Source: Halictus rubicundus (lineage: Eukaryota > Arthropoda > Insecta > Hymenoptera > Halictidae). Taken from it: a stretch of DNA of 64,000 bases. The notes under the pieces were generated by a model. The model had not been told where the DNA came from, made no database searches, and saw nothing but the letters and a program-made list of their open reading frames with translations. This document shows, one piece after another, positions 49,035 through 62,019 of the stretch. Position 1 is the first letter of the stretch. The number at the start of each line of letters is the position of its first letter. The DNA lies in contig NC_135149.1 in assembly GCF_050948215.1 (NCBI RefSeq), forward strand, positions 14,923,001 through 14,987,000, given 5' to 3'. The position numbers were made by a program, and so were the translations under genes.

Positions 49035-52000
49035 GTCACCTACACAAGGTGTTTATGGGTATTGTTTTGACACGCTATTCTAGAGGAACACCTGTACCCA
49101 CTTTGCATATTCCGTATATTTAATGGAACCGTATAACATGGGACTTCACTTGTCATTTGCAATTCAACGATTATGTAGAAAACGGTGGATATTGTGAAAC
49201 AGTATCTCAACGATATTGTGGACTCAACTTTTATAGAAATGTATTCAACCAACAACAACTAATAGCTTGTTGCGCAGGTTGTGTAGCTTGTTATTAACTA
49301 ATAACTATGACTACTTCATGTTTATTAATAGTCATTAACAATAGACATTAACTTGTTCACGTTTAATTTCTCGTCATTTATTTTAACTCCAGTGAAAGGA
49401 AGCTAGAAATAAAGCTTACTAATGATAATGTGAAATGTTCTTAATTTTTAACAAAAGTCACCTTAAAATTGTATGCAATAAAAATACGTAACAGTGATTT
49501 GGGACTAAAACAAAAAATGCGCAACAAAACAAAATAATATATTGTTTTCCGTTTCATTCAGGTAAACACAATATGTAAAATGATATTGTTTATATTGTAT
49601 TCGATTTAGAAGATTAGAAAAGTGCCACACTGTTTCACCGTATTTGTATTTTTGTGCAATGAATGAAGAGAAGAAAATTATAATTATAGTTTCCTTTTTG
49701 TTTGCAAAAGTGTAAACATGTCTGTAATTGTCTAAGTTGCTTGTTGTGTGTCCTTCAAATTTCAGTAACCGCCAGTCAATTGTTTGTCAAAATATTTACT
49801 CCATTATTATAAATAAAAAATACTTTTGTAAATATTTAAATAACCAAAAGATGATCAGCAGACGCGTAGAAAGCGTTCCGTTTGAAAAATAGAATTCGCT
49901 TTTTCAACTGCGTCAAGGAATTTGTAATTTCTCGTGAAAAATCGAGCAAATCGAAGTATATTCAATATTCTTGGTCACACGTTCAAAACGCAATTTCATA
50001 AGATGATAAATATTCATCGTGAAAGATGAAAGGAAATTCGATTGTCGGGGGATGGTGGGATTGGAGACGAGCCTTCCCTATAGCAGAGGCGGGCACACCA
50101 GCGGGAGATCGTAATGCCCCTGCGTTTCAAAGATTTACATACACATTTTGCATATAATATAAACCGCATGTAAATGTAACTCGTAGTTTTGCATGCATTT
50201 GTACAAATATATCGAAAGCGTGCAACCCCAGTTTCGTCAAAGAGTCGGTGTTGCCTTTAGAATTTGATTTTGTAACTCGTCTTCACTCTTCGTTAACGCG
50301 GCAACGGTTCAAACGAAAATTATAAAAATTCTACTATCGTCAAATCAATCTACCGAGTCGAGCAAAGATGGAAAAATTTATCCCAGTAATTATTGAATTT
50401 TTAAATTTTCCACGTTCGCGTAGAATTCAAGTTTTCATTTTACTGTAATTTAGTGAACGTATTTCATTAGTGAGGGACAAACAATGTATTAAAATTTGAG
50501 TTGTTGTTTTGCAAAATTACGAAATTTGGTTCGTTTACCTTTTCAATTGGATGATTCTTGAATTCCAACCACTAGGTAATTAAAATTAACATAACCATTT
50601 TTTCATCACAATTAACGTAAACACATTGTACCTACTTTACACCAATATTATAACAATAGTTAACTATAACACAATAATGCCAAAGAATTGTTGGTTTAAT
50701 TACAAAAAAAAATATGTTAATATATCAGCAAAAAATGAATTTTTAAATGAAGATAAAGAACTGTTTCAGCCGTACAAATATTTCATTACTAATTTTTAGT
50801 TTTAATATTACAAATGTGAATAAAAATAAGTTACATTTGAAATCAATAATTTACAATATATTAATCAACGTATTCCTATAAAATTACAATTAATGACGTT
50901 TGGCCTCCAGTATAAAAGTCTTTGTCTTTTCATTATTTACTCATTTTGTTCATAAACATATTTTATTCCAATATTCTACTCAAGTACGAAACAGTTCAGC
51001 TGTATTAAATTCCGTTGTAATTTTATACACACACACAAATGCGTCGTCTAGTTTTAGCATTTCTACGGTTTATTGCACCCGTATATTTGTTTATTCGTGC
51101 ATGCAATATCTGCATCTGCACTGCAACCCTGGGGAACAAATATTGGTTTTTTCCCCCGTTTTTACGTGCAGTGATGGCGACATTAAAAGCTCATTCACGA
51201 TAAAAATGATTAAACTTTATATTGTACTTTTATGAACTCTGCGACTCCATTATGAGGTAAACAATTGTCGCGCAATACATGAAAATAAACAACATTTTTT
51301 ACGATTTCTGATTTGAACAACATATGTTTGATTCGTCTGTTCGTCGACAATCTATCGTAACATGGATTTTGTTGTAGTGCGTTCACTTAATGTTCGTGGA
51401 ACCTAATCGTGTTGCTCTAATTCTAAAAGCCGTTGGTACCACGATGAACTGTGTATAAGCCACGCCGCGAATCTTCATTCCCTCGCAATTTCCTTGATGA
51501 CTCACCATTCCATCAGCCAGATCCAATGCATTAACCCCAGCTGTTCTTGACAAGTTTTTAATATTTTAAGCGAAAACATTCGCCTCATTAATTTATTAAA
51601 GAGTAGAACGCTACCAGGTTCACAGCGTGAATCACTTCCAGTGGATTTTTATGCAACATAAAACTTGTCTGTATTAATTTCAAGGCACAGTAGCCGCATA
51701 GACATTCGTTTCTTTTTTAAATAAATTTATGGACCTAAAACTAAGACGAGAGTATTTTTAAATTCCTTAAATGCTTTGATGCATGCATAAAATCCCCCAT
51801 ATTAATTAATCTCATATAAAATATTTTATGAATCGACTTATTAACGTTTTCTCTAGTGTTTCATTTGTGTCGTTTGCCATCGTGTTTTGTGGGCAGCATA
51901 ATTTTTATTTTGCTGCCTGTCGCATCCCACAAGAGTTTAATATTCACAACTATTCTGACAAATTTACAGTAATTATAACGTGAGATGACGATACTTTAAA

Positions 52001-52345
52001 AAATACCAAGTCTATAGAATTTTTGTGGGCAGCACTGCATAAATTAATTTGATGCCAAGAATTTAAAAATATTACGACAAAAATCGTTAAAAATTTTAAT
52101 AAATTCGTGTAACTTTTATAAAGCCACAGCTCGATTCATAAGTAATTTTTTGTACATTTTATTCGTCGAAAAAATTGACCATCATTTTATATGTCTTTCT
52201 TCCTGACAGCATTCTCGAAAGATACATGAATCGTTGAAAAATTAATGAAAGAAGCGACATTACTTATGGCATAGTAATATAGGCATTTTGCTAGTAGTAG
52301 TGCTTTGTGGATCGAGCGTTAACGGAGGAACAATTATGGTTGCAG

Positions 52346-52623
52346 GCTCGGCGATCGAAAAATTATGCGAGTGTATGATGGACGACAGCCTGGCCGACCG
52401 GAGCGCGGTCATCAGGGCTGCCAGATGTCTTCTGGGCTCTGTGACGAGAGTCCTCCTGGTGGCTGACGTGGTCGTGGTCAATCAGCTCCTCAGTGCAAAA
52501 GACAAGGTGGCTACCATCCTCGATCGGTTGGAGTACGTCTCGAACTTCACCGAATTCGTGAAAGCTTTCAGCCAGTTCGGCACAGAAATGGTGGACCTGG
52601 CGCACTTGACGGGCGATCGCCAA
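52346..52623 (+). CDS. alpha-Catulin: alpha-Catulin exon
   Basis: The acceptor is TTGCAG, and the first two bases complete a Gly codon from the preceding exon. The exon then reads 92 codons, ends GDRQ in phase 0, and has the donor GTAAGT. It encodes SAIEKLCECMMDDSLADRSA, VIRAARCLLGSVTRVLLVAD and a segment through LDRLEYVSNFTEFVKAFSQF to the conserved EMVDLAHLTGDRQ. The AAR.LL.SVT.VLL.AD, F..FSQFG.EMV..AHL.GDRQ pattern is a catulin signature and forms helices of the vinculin-like bundle. The acceptor's pyrimidine tract is weak. Confidence 0.96.
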
Positions 52624-52986
52624 GTAAGTTGCTGAACGTTTCTCGATTCTAAATATTTAAACACTTACTCCTCGAGGTTGTCCGATCTCCTTCGATGTCC
52701 TTGACAAATCTGACAAACTCGAAACAACTTATTTGGTAGTACAAGAATAATTTTCGTAACTCTTTCACTTGAATTATTTTTCTGTTAAAGAAAGAAATTG
52801 CTGTCCGACCCCTGTCGGTTGCAATGGACGATGAAAATTTCTATTTTGTACAATGATCCACAGCTCGCATTCGTGGTCGGTGAAAGAGTCGTTTGCCTCG
52901 GTTTCCCGCGGCCAATAGAACATTCGAGAGTGAACGGTTTGAACGTAACAGCGGAAATAAACGGAGGCAACGCTTTCTAATTCCAG
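52624..52986 (+). other. Intron (363 bp)
   Basis: GTAAGT to TTCTAATTCCAG. Apparent short frames on both strands show no similarity that I recognise. Confidence 0.92.
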
Positions 52987-53223
52987 AACGACTTGAAAGA
53001 CGAACGGCGAAGGGCGCAGATGGCCGCGTCCCGGCAAGTTTTGGAAAGGAGCACCATGATGCTGTTAACGTCGAGCAAAACCTACTTGAGGCATCCAGAA
53101 TGCCCGTCGGCTAGGGAAAATAGGGACACGGTGTTCTGTCAGATGAGAAGAGCCATGGATATGATACACTTCATCGTGAAGGATGGCGTCCTGTACCGAT
53201 ACATGCCAAAGTATCAGCCAAAG
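52987..53223 (+). CDS. alpha-Catulin: alpha-Catulin exon
   Basis: Phase 0 on entry. It begins NDLKDERRRAQMAASRQVLE and continues RSTMMLLTSSKTYLRHPECP, then NRDTVFCQMRRAMDMIHFIV. The block NDLKDE..KA.MA.AR.VLE..TMMLLT.SKT.LRHP.C is one of the most conserved stretches of catulins. The 3' end is placed at CCAAAG with donor GTTGGC at 53224 because it keeps phase 0 for the next exon. That donor is weak. An alternative end at 53175 (donor GTGAAG) is also in phase 0 but would remove the conserved V.D segment. Confidence 0.93.
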
Positions 53224-53450
53224 GTTGGCATGCAATCAAATCTTCTGCTTCATTTATTCGGAATGTCCCTTAAATATTATTAAAGATTTTGCTCGTTGAA
53301 AGTTAGCGTTGAATTAGGGCAATATATCATAGAATTTTCTTCATTCACTGGGAATTTCAATGGATATACTAGGTTTGTGCTAGATACATAGACCAATTGC
53401 CATAGATTTTCTAAACATCACTCCATTTGGTGTACCATTTGTTTATGTAA

Positions 53451-53663
53451 CACTAGAACCACCGAACGAGTCAGAATGACTTGCTTCTCGTTTTATTTTT
53501 TAGATATATTGAAATTATAAATATGTTTCTGTGAGAAAATTTTTTAATAGACTTCTGTATCGAAGTAGATATTTAAACAAAACTGGTACGAAATCTAAAC
53601 AAATGCAATTTTGTTGTTATTATAAGGTATGTCAGTCGCGTTTAGTGCTCGGTTGTTCTAGTG
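53451..53663. mobile_element. MITE family D, copy 3
   Basis: The ends CACTAGAACCACCGAACG and, from the right, CACTAGAACAACCGAGCAC are strong inverted repeats. The right flank is TTAA and the left is GTAA (one change). A GAGTCAGAATGACTTGC hairpin sits near the left end, like the GGTCA palindromes of family E. Confidence 0.7.
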
Positions 53664-54784
53664 TTAATGCTTCGAAGGTTTTTGTGGCAAGTAGAATATC
53701 GTTGCATGTAGATTGAACAATAGATTTCTAAATTCTCGAGGAATATTGTTAAAGAAAGTGATGAATAATATTTTATTTTGCCGCTTGCGCAGTCATCTTC
53801 ACAACGAGCCGAGAAAAATAGAATTTTGACGTCACAAGAAGTGAAGCAGTGAATTTTAGAATAGCACTGGTTCACTAGCCGTATGAAAGTTCTCAGTGTG
53901 GTTGCTTTCTGCGTGTTTCTTTTTTTTTAAATGATAACACTACGAATATTATAATTGCAGGAATGAAATGAAATGATCAACAATCATTCTAGTTTAAAGG
54001 AAAAATTTGAAGCAGTATATTTTAAGAACGTATTAATAATTTAATATTAAAACCTTCAAAGTGTCAAGATACAAGTATTACAACGCTCGAAATTAATGGA
54101 TTAATCATTCTCAATTGTTATGACTTTAGAAAAAATCAAATCATCGTCTATCTGGCTTTATTGTAGAGAGTGGAGCCTGTAAAAATTCTACGATACGAAT
54201 TTGGATATATCGCATGCTGCACATAGAAACGTGCATTCGCTTTGCGGTGTACCTTCTGTTATTTTAGTGCCGGCGATAGACTTTTTATTTGAATTGCAAT
54301 AAAACGGCAACAAAAAATTGCACATCGAATTTTATAGGGTAGCTGTAAAGATGGAACTTCAATTCTTAAATCCGTGGTGATTTGTGTTAGGAAACAATTT
54401 TTTGCAACATCCGAACGATTCTGAACTCCAATCAGCTGTGTACACTTTACTTTGCCTTTGAAAAATGTGATAATGTCGAAAACACGTCTCCTTCTCGATG
54501 TAGTTAGATCACTTTGACTTGCTTTGCAGTATTACTTCGTTAAAATATGTACCGTTTTTATTCACCATGCACTGTACTCTTATTTAGTAACTGCATACCG
54601 GTATTATATTAATCAGAGGTGACGAAACACAATATAAATTGCCTGTCGGAAGCAGCCGCCGACGTTTCAAAATCATTCGCACCTGCTCGAAGGTTAAACT
54701 CTGTGGCGACGTTTGAATATTTTAAATTTTCGAGAAAAAATCAGCTCCATTTTCTCGCTCGTTTCCTAATCTGAGCATACTTAA

Positions 54785-54950
54785 CACTAGAACTACGGGG
54801 CTCGTCAAAATAACAGATTCCAAAATTTTTTTATATATAATTATGGAAATCATATTTATGGGGATTCAATTTCCCAGATTTATTTCTTTGCATATACATT
54901 GCAATAAAAATCACTGCAAATCTCAGTAAATTCTTATTATTTTGAGAAAG
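54785..54950 (+). mobile_element. Family D left part
   Basis: TTAA followed by CACTAGAACTACGGGGCTCG, GTCAAAATAACAGATTCCAA and later TTTATTTCTTTGCATATACA, all family D landmarks. I could not find the right end, so the listed end is approximate. Confidence 0.5.
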
Positions 54951-55900
54951 TAATTGAATTATATAAATGACAAAGAATTTATCTAAAATTTATATTATAA
55001 TAATAATATTAAGGTGGTTGTACAATGGTCATTTTATAATTTAATGGAAAGTGATCATATTGTAAAGTAACGTAAAAAGCAACTCAGGAATGGTAAATAC
55101 TTTACTCGTCATAATGAGTCCACATAGATTATTGTCTAATTCTATTTACAAAGTTATATAACGGATTACACACGCAGACAATTTCGCAACTGAGATTGAT
55201 GCTTCAATTTCGATGATCAGTGTATATACGTATAGAGGAATCCTCATTTCCGCTTCGCCTGTTTCTAAACGTCAATTAGTCAGCAGCATACACCATGCTT
55301 GAGACAGCAGAAGTTTTCAAGTACCATTATTTATGGGTTGAATGTCCGTTAGCTGTTGGGCGCTGTGTACTCATCATATTTTAGGACATACCTAAAATCT
55401 GACGATGTGCGTGCACATTCTAAGCGTTTATGGCGAGGATTTTGGCAAGTCGTAAAGCTTTAGCACACGCTCGTAACTTACGTGATTTGCTTTTTGTACT
55501 TCCTGATGACCTGCATTTGTGTCTGCGAACTGTAACGCTGCGAAATTATGTTTTCGCAAATTAGGAACCAGTTCAATAGCTAACTATTTTCGACGGAGTT
55601 ACGATTTCATTCGTTTGCATAACACGAGATTGAAAAATTTCCTGTCGATTAAAACACGAATATCACATAGATTCTTATTTTCTTGATTGTCAATACGAAA
55701 TTATTCGTACAATGTTTGCCTGGAACCACTGAAATATTTTTATATGTTCACGTACCACATATTAAATCGATTAACGTTTACACGAAACGTTTTTCACCTT
55801 CGTATCTCGAAAATATTGCGAACACAACAAAACACTATTATATCCCTTGTAGAAGACAGTAAAACATTTTAAATGTTTCCAAACACTCATTGTTTAAAAT

Positions 55901-56095
55901 AAATGCAGTTCACCAATATTTTATAAGTACAGAATTATGCTATACTTCACTGCATATTTTAGGACAAATATATTAGAATTTGTTTGCTAAATACTCACGG
56001 TTCCCAATAAATGCAGTTCACCAATATTTTATAATTTTACAGGTTTATGCTGCCTAAAACTGACAAATATGTTAGAATTTGTTTGTTACTTTATC
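55901..56095. repeat. Direct repeat, period 108 bp
   Basis: AAATGCAGTTCACCAATATT at 55901 recurs at 56009. Both are followed by TATGCT and a shared ACAAATATNTTAGAATTTGTTTG segment. It is a local duplication in the intron. Confidence 0.75.
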
Positions 56096-57056
56096 TCCGA
56101 ACGGTATAATAAGGAACACAGGATACGTGATATCTGCATTACGTTGCATATTGATACAAGTTGGGTTATGTCTCGGAAGAGTATTTTCCTCTATATAATA
56201 TGACAGTAGATGTATGTGCAGACTACTCCTCGAACGGTCCACTAACAATCGGAAACTTTATGCGTCCTTGACGTAAGCTCGTGTGGCTATGATTTCAATG
56301 ACTCCCTCCACCATGTTTTCACGGATTTTTGGCGCCACTGGGCGTTGTTTATTATCTTCCTACGTTATCCATAAACACGGATGCCACGTTCCGCCGAAGT
56401 CGTACGGTACGAAAGAGATTCGTTCGCCACGAAATATATTATAGATCTTGAAACCGGTCCAAAGTGCTTTCGTTCGTTGAATCGTGATTCATGGTTATCC
56501 GGGAACTCATGGTCCCGGTGACCTTGAACTGCATAGGATACTTCGTGGGAAGCGAACGCCGCTGCCCAAGGGCTTGTTGTCGAAATTAGAAAAACTGACC
56601 GCAATCTCTACAATGGATTTGTCGATCGATTGAGAAGAACAAAAAGAGAAAACTCGAGAAATTGAATAGCTGGGAATACGTTGAAAATCGTCCGGAGAAA
56701 AATCTTGTGGTCTTAGGTGATTGGGTTACGGAAAATTCAATAACGCGAGGTACTATCGAAAATAATTTATATCGTGACTAATATAACCTGATGATAAAAG
56801 ATCAGTAGAACTAGTTCGTGTGTGGTCAGACATACGCCAATGGTAGTTCCTACGTACAGAAATTTTGTTTTCTTGTTATTCCACGTGTTGTTGCAAAGCT
56901 GGTCAAAATTAATAAAGAAAAAAGTATGATTCCAATTTACAATCTTGAACAACCGATTGGGAAGTGATTCTACACTGAAAAGTGGGCCGAAAAGAAAGAA
57001 TAAAATTTGTTCGTTTGACGCCTCGATCGGGAGAAAAACTAGTTTAAAGATCCGTC

Positions 57057-57177
57057 GGGTTTGCGTGCCTTAGTACCTATATATACTCAAGAAGTAGAAT
57101 GAGTAGGTCATGATCAGACGCATCAGCTGATCCCAATCGAATAGGACGCGTTATCGCCGAACTTTCAAACTCGATTT
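57057..57177 (+). repeat. Dispersed repeat pair, copy 2
   Basis: Counterpart of 6515-6626: GGTTTGCGTG, AAGAAGTAGAATGAGTAGGT followed by CATGATCAGACG, and CTTTCAAACTCGATT. Same orientation; the middle is diverged. Confidence 0.55.
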
Positions 57178-57299
57178 ATTCGAAAACGAAGCGTCGAATG
57201 AAACAATTTTATTCTTTCATTTCGGCACTAAAATCACTTCCTCATCAGGATTGTCCACGGTATGCGGGACACCCTGTACATCGAGCGTCCTGTCATTTT

Positions 57300-57834
57300 G
57301 TACGGCACTGTAATCTATCGGAGGAGATAAAATGCGCGATTCGAGCGTGTTCCAGTTTCGGAAAGTAATGCAACCATGGAGGTCCGTGAATCGGTCGCCG
57401 ATGCATTTCTTCGCGCGACGGCTCGGTCCCAATGCAGCTCGTTCCTCGAAATACCGATGCACCGGCGACATCCTAAAGTATGCTTCCTCGCGCAGACATC
57501 TCGAAAACGTAATATACATCTTCCCCGGCGCAATAGCGGGGATGTATCGACAGCAATGCAAATTGATATCGTGGCACGGACAAAGCCGACACATAGCAAA
57601 CGACGCCGGGGATGGATGTCGTCGAACGTTAGCCGAGCATTCTTCGGCACGTGCCAAATTGCGGCGTCGAGATTCCGGCGCATTAATGCACCGGCATTAT
57701 TTAAATTTCTTGCCAGCCAGGGCACCCGGGAGGCCAGCCAAATCCCGTTGAAGAACAATGGGCCAGATAGCGGGAATTTATTTAGTTTAAATGCCACTAA
57801 ACGCCTCGCTCTCGGACGCGTTATGGAGTCCTAA
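57300..57834. other. GC-rich intronic block with overlapping open frames
   Basis: This block is much more CpG-rich than its surroundings. It is open for 139-160 codons in several frames on both strands (for example 57376-57834 on + and 57315-57797 on -). None of the translations shows a domain that I recognise, and long opposite frames are expected in GC-rich DNA. It could be an enhancer, an unmethylated island or an unidentified exon; I favour non-coding. Confidence 0.45.
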
Positions 57835-58735
57835 CGTGAACTAAACGTGACAAATAGACTCGCAGGTGGTCCATCGTTGCGTGCACGTCGAATCATTGAA
57901 TCCGGATGCTTCGTCGTGTGACAGTTCAACGAGCGGTGCGACCTTTTTTGAAAATCTCTTTCTACCCTGTTTTTCTTTCAGCTTTCGTACCAGGGTGAGA
58001 GAACTGGATTATTTCTCTTATCTTACCATTTTAATTGGACTTTTAATCAGCCTTTTTGGTGTCTACAAATATTATTATTACGGCACAACAGTTTTTCCAA
58101 TTTGAGTATTCAAGATTTTCCGAACTTGAAAACATTCAAAGAGCGGATGAATTATTAATTACTGGCCACTGTAGTGTGCGAGATTTCTCGATTCTATTGT
58201 TGATTGTAGATTACATTTTTACCTACTACCAATGGTTATTGTTTCACTAATATTTAAGCATAAAATGGATACTCTATTATTGATTTATAACACTTCGAGA
58301 TCATTGAATTGTGTCCCACGAGATTGGGAAATTTTGTTATTACGCATCAAGGTACAGAGATAAATAAAAATGATGAGTGTATTAACGGCTCTGAAAGAAA
58401 TTTTAGAGTGAATATTACCCTGAATAGATTAATCGATATTTGTGGGTCTTTCAGAGAAGAAGTAACAGGGAAACTGAACCGCATTCAAGAATCTCTACCA
58501 AGTAATCGTGCTAGATAATATGCACACTTAATCACTGTGTTAGTTGGGTATTTTATAGTCGAATGCTCCCTGGCTCTTGGTTCACTGCAGTTGGTTGAAC
58601 TGCAAGCGTATACGGCGACCTTAGGATAGAATATATTTAGATGCAGCGTGCCATTAAAGTTCCGTATATTGATCCTAGATCGTGTTTACTTTGTAAACAT
58701 AATAACGGTTCATGAAGTGTTTGGCATAACGTTAA

Positions 58736-58830
58736 CATTAAACCTACCGACACTTCTTGTATATCTGTTCCTACCGTGCGTGGTCAATATGACCGGTCCT
58801 TAAAAAAAGTTATTGTTAGTACATTAAACG
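58736..58830 (+). mobile_element. Family E left end
   Basis: TTAA at 58732, then CATTAAACCTACCGACACTT, CTTGTATATCTGTTCCTACC and a GGTCAATATGACCGG hairpin, followed by AAAAAAAGTTATTGTTAGTA as at 31387. The right end is undefined. Confidence 0.55.
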
Positions 58831-59065
58831 TAGATAATAATCAATTTGTTGCTGAACGAATTAGTAGATGAACAACTTCCATAAAATGACGATACAAATT
58901 TATTTTCTCTCTCTTCTCGATATACAAAATTGTACTGTCTCGTCCACCTTTGCGGTTTGGATGCATTTGCAATGAAACAGTATTATCAACCATTCACGTT
59001 TTGTTAAAAAAAAACACACGCACACACAGTAATTGAAATGTAAGCTTAACTTAGAAGCCTCTCAA

Positions 59066-59215
59066 CAGAAAGTATAAAAATATAAATCGTTAGGTAGTTT
59101 AAAAAAAGAGGAATAAAAATAAAAATCGCTAGGTGTACTTTTTTTTAAAGAAAACAATAAAAATACAAATCCTAGGTATATTTTTTTAAACGAAAGAATA
59201 AAAATAGTGTTCTGT
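59066..59215. repeat. Degenerate tandem repeat, about 55 bp
   Basis: Three units each combine a run of A/T with ATAAAAATANAAATC and a TAGGT(A/G)TA-like segment. It is AT-rich and non-coding. Confidence 0.55.
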
Positions 59216-59950
59216 CTGTAGAATAATCATTTTTCAATTTGTTTGTGTGACTGACGCTTGAATGTAAAGAACAACCCTTAAGAAATTTGAATGGAAGTGC
59301 ACTCTAGTTTCAATTAAACAAATGTTCTATTAGTATAGTGTATTATTATTAAACTACGGATGTTTATGTATCGATTTATGAATCACATAAGCCTCAACAG
59401 TGAAACATAAAATGGCACATTGTTGGTTACAATTAATTTCAAGAATTTCACTGTAACTTCACAATAATTTTTTAATTGTAATTGTGCACTATAATTGTAA
59501 CCGTAACATCCCAACAAATTTCAATTGTTCTAAACTTGTCTATGCTGATGTACATATACATCAACATCCGCAGTATAGTTATTATCGTTGGAGTACGCGC
59601 ATGGATTACTATCGTAGCTCATAATCAGTACATTTCTTGTAGTTTGTTATTGTTAGATGAGGTATATTCATATTCTTATGAACGTACTAGATATCTGTTT
59701 TTTTTTCTCAAGAGAATAATACTGATCGATTTTTAAAAAATATTCTTTTCTCGTAAGATCATAAAAAATGTCTCGTATAATATTAAAATCTTTTATACAA
59801 TATTTTTGAAAATCTTTCTACGAGGATATCACGATATACGATTTGACATTGCCGAGAACAACAAGGGACGCGCGTACTCTACCGATGCCAGTATGCTCTA
59901 AATGATCGCAGACGTGATGTATTCGAAGGTAGAATCCCATACAATTGCAG

Positions 59951-60214
59951 AATCCTGCAGAACTGGATTACGAGCGCAGGACAGCATTGTTCGCGTTGAA
60001 ACACTTCGAGAGACTCGTCGAAACAACGAGGATGACCCTTCTAGGTCCTGGCTGCCGAGAAACGCTGACGGCAGCGTTAGATACTGCCATCGAGAGGACG
60101 CACGATTTCACTGACAGCGCGTACACCAGCCACGAGCACAGAGAGAACATCCTCTTGCTCTGCGACCGGGTCAAGTTGGAGTTGAACTCGTTGCTACGTG
60201 TTGGCAACAGTATG
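59951..60214 (+). CDS. alpha-Catulin: alpha-Catulin exon
   Basis: The acceptor is ACAATTGCAG and the donor GTAAGA at 60215; 88 codons, phase 0 at both ends. It encodes NPAELDYERRTALFALKHFE, RLVETTRMTLLGPGCRETLT, then the diagnostic DFTDSAYTSHEHRENILLLC and RVKLELNSLLRVGNSM. The ERT.DFTDSAYTSHEHRE.IL.L motif is essentially invariant in catulins and resembles alpha-catenin, so this exon is secure. An alternative acceptor 18 bases upstream would add six residues in frame. Confidence 0.96.
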
Positions 60215-60410
60215 GTAAGATTTTTCACATTTTCACTGATTTATTATTTCGCAAAATTTTTTCATGAGAAAAGATTTGAAGAACACGCAAAATATAAAAT
60301 AAGAGCCGCGGTAATGTAGCTCAGGTTTCAAAGAGTTGCAGATATCGTGACATACATAATTAAAGAGACCAGATGTTTATTAAATGGGTTAGTATCGATG
60401 ATTCGAAATT

Positions 60411-60640
60411 GATCGACAATATACAACTACATGAACATATTCCAGGGCATATAACGTCTAAAATAATAAAATTGCTCTTCACGATTGAGTTATTATAAAT
60501 AATTTCTAACTGATCGAGAATATACAACTACAAGAACATATTACACAGTGCATATCTTATTAAACGTTTCAAATAATCAAATTGCCCTTTACGGTCGAGT
60601 TAATTCAAATAATTGGTGATCGATCGACAATGCAGAATTC
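60411..60640. repeat. Tandem repeat, about 101-110 bp period
   Basis: GATCGACAATATACAACTAC at 60411 recurs as GATCGAGAATATACAACTAC at 60512 and, more weakly, at 60622 (GATCGACAATGCAGAA). The units share GAACATATT, a GCATAT block and AATTGCYCTT near their ends. Confidence 0.7.
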
Positions 60641-62019
60641 CCAGAGGTATTTCAGGAAATTAACCAACTAAAGTAACACAGTTATTCTTCTCGACAAACA
60701 AGGTTACTAAAATATTTACGGCACGGCAGTTAACGCGTTAAAAAGACGCTTGCACTTTTGCACCAGCTTTGCACGTGTTTTTACCGAGGTACCACTGTAC
60801 TTTATCGCAGCTTTCAAGATCGTAGATTTTAATAAAAGGACGACGATCACCGTTCAATAATCGAGAAAGCCGCGGAGCCGATAATGGCAACGCGCGAGCA
60901 GAACAATTTGCCGGGGGTGAAGCGAAGATTTGATGCGAAAAATTTCATATAATACCGGATTATTCGCGGCAGAGTAATCCGAGATGGCCTGGTCCGCGGT
61001 GAAAAGAGCTGACCTGCCGTCATAAATCCGAATGAATGAGCAGGCTAAACTGAATCAGTTAGGGGAGCCTGCCACCAATGAATAGGCAGCGGCAGCCACG
61101 TACCTTTTTAAACAAAAAAAGCGAAAAGCCACTTTCCCCTTTGACACCGGAACGTGCATTCATCAAAATCTCCGTGTGAGATCGAAACGCGCGATCTCTT
61201 ATTCATAATCCGATCAGAACAATTTGTTTCAAACGAACGACTGATATTTTTGGGTCAGCTGTACCTACGTAATCGGTAGTGGATTTTTATATTAAATAAA
61301 AATTGCGTAGATGTAAATTTACTATTTCTTTAATCATTTCAATAGATCGAGAATAATTTCTAAATTCTTCGAATACTCGCACTATTTTGACCTACTCTTT
61401 TTTTACACAAATGCATAGTATATTGCAGTATAGCACTCGATGCAAATTTTTAGAATGTACTTTTGTTATGTTTCTAAAGTAATTTTCCTTTGCTATTGAG
61501 TTTGGTGTATTTCATCATTTTTCTGCCTATGCAGCGTGCTTTTTGTGGCACGATTTTTTGTTAACACTTAAACATTAAATTTCAATGTGATCAATTGAGG
61601 AAGTTAAAAGTTTCGTGACGATGTATGCAATGCACAATCGCCGATGGAGGAATAGCTGTGATAAATATTGACCTTTCAGTTTCTGTATCACTCAATAAAT
61701 TGCTGCGATTTTATGGGACTTTTATGGGCGACGGTTTGGCAGTCAACGGGTTGGTAATCGATAGACTGCAGATGTTCGTGCAAACTAGATTCTTCCGAAC
61801 TGCTTTCAAATGGTGCGAACAGGGAAAACATAAAAGAGACAAAATTCAGGCTAGATTAATACTTCGTTGAAATTGTTCTTTATTCTATCCCCTTATGCTT
61901 GAAAATAATATTATACTGCGTCGATCAATTACCTTTATTTCTATTTTACAAAAATTAACCTGGAGGAGAGAAATGTAACAAAAAAATTTATAGAGGAAAG
62001 AATTATTTGGATAAAAATC

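Larger units (their letters stand above)
28485..52345 (+). other. Giant intron (23.9 kb) of alpha-catulin
   Basis: It joins two phase-1-compatible exons. It contains five family A MITEs, one family B, TTAA elements, a 356-bp foldback element and simple repeats, listed separately. I see no convincing gene on either strand in 29000-30050, 30550-34870, 35080-37225, 37900-40545, 40760-43595, 43960-44530, 44660-47240, 47430-48585 or 48700-52345. The last is mostly AT-rich intronic sequence. The 3' splice site at 52345 (ATGGTTGCAG) has a poor pyrimidine tract. Confidence 0.85.
53224..59950 (+). other. Intron (6.7 kb)
   Basis: It holds family D copies (53451, 54785), a 108-bp direct repeat (55901), a dispersed repeat copy (57057), a GC-rich block (57300-57834), a family E left end (58736) and a 50-55-bp degenerate repeat (59066-59215). 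Otherwise it is AT-rich with nothing recognisable. Confidence 0.85.
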
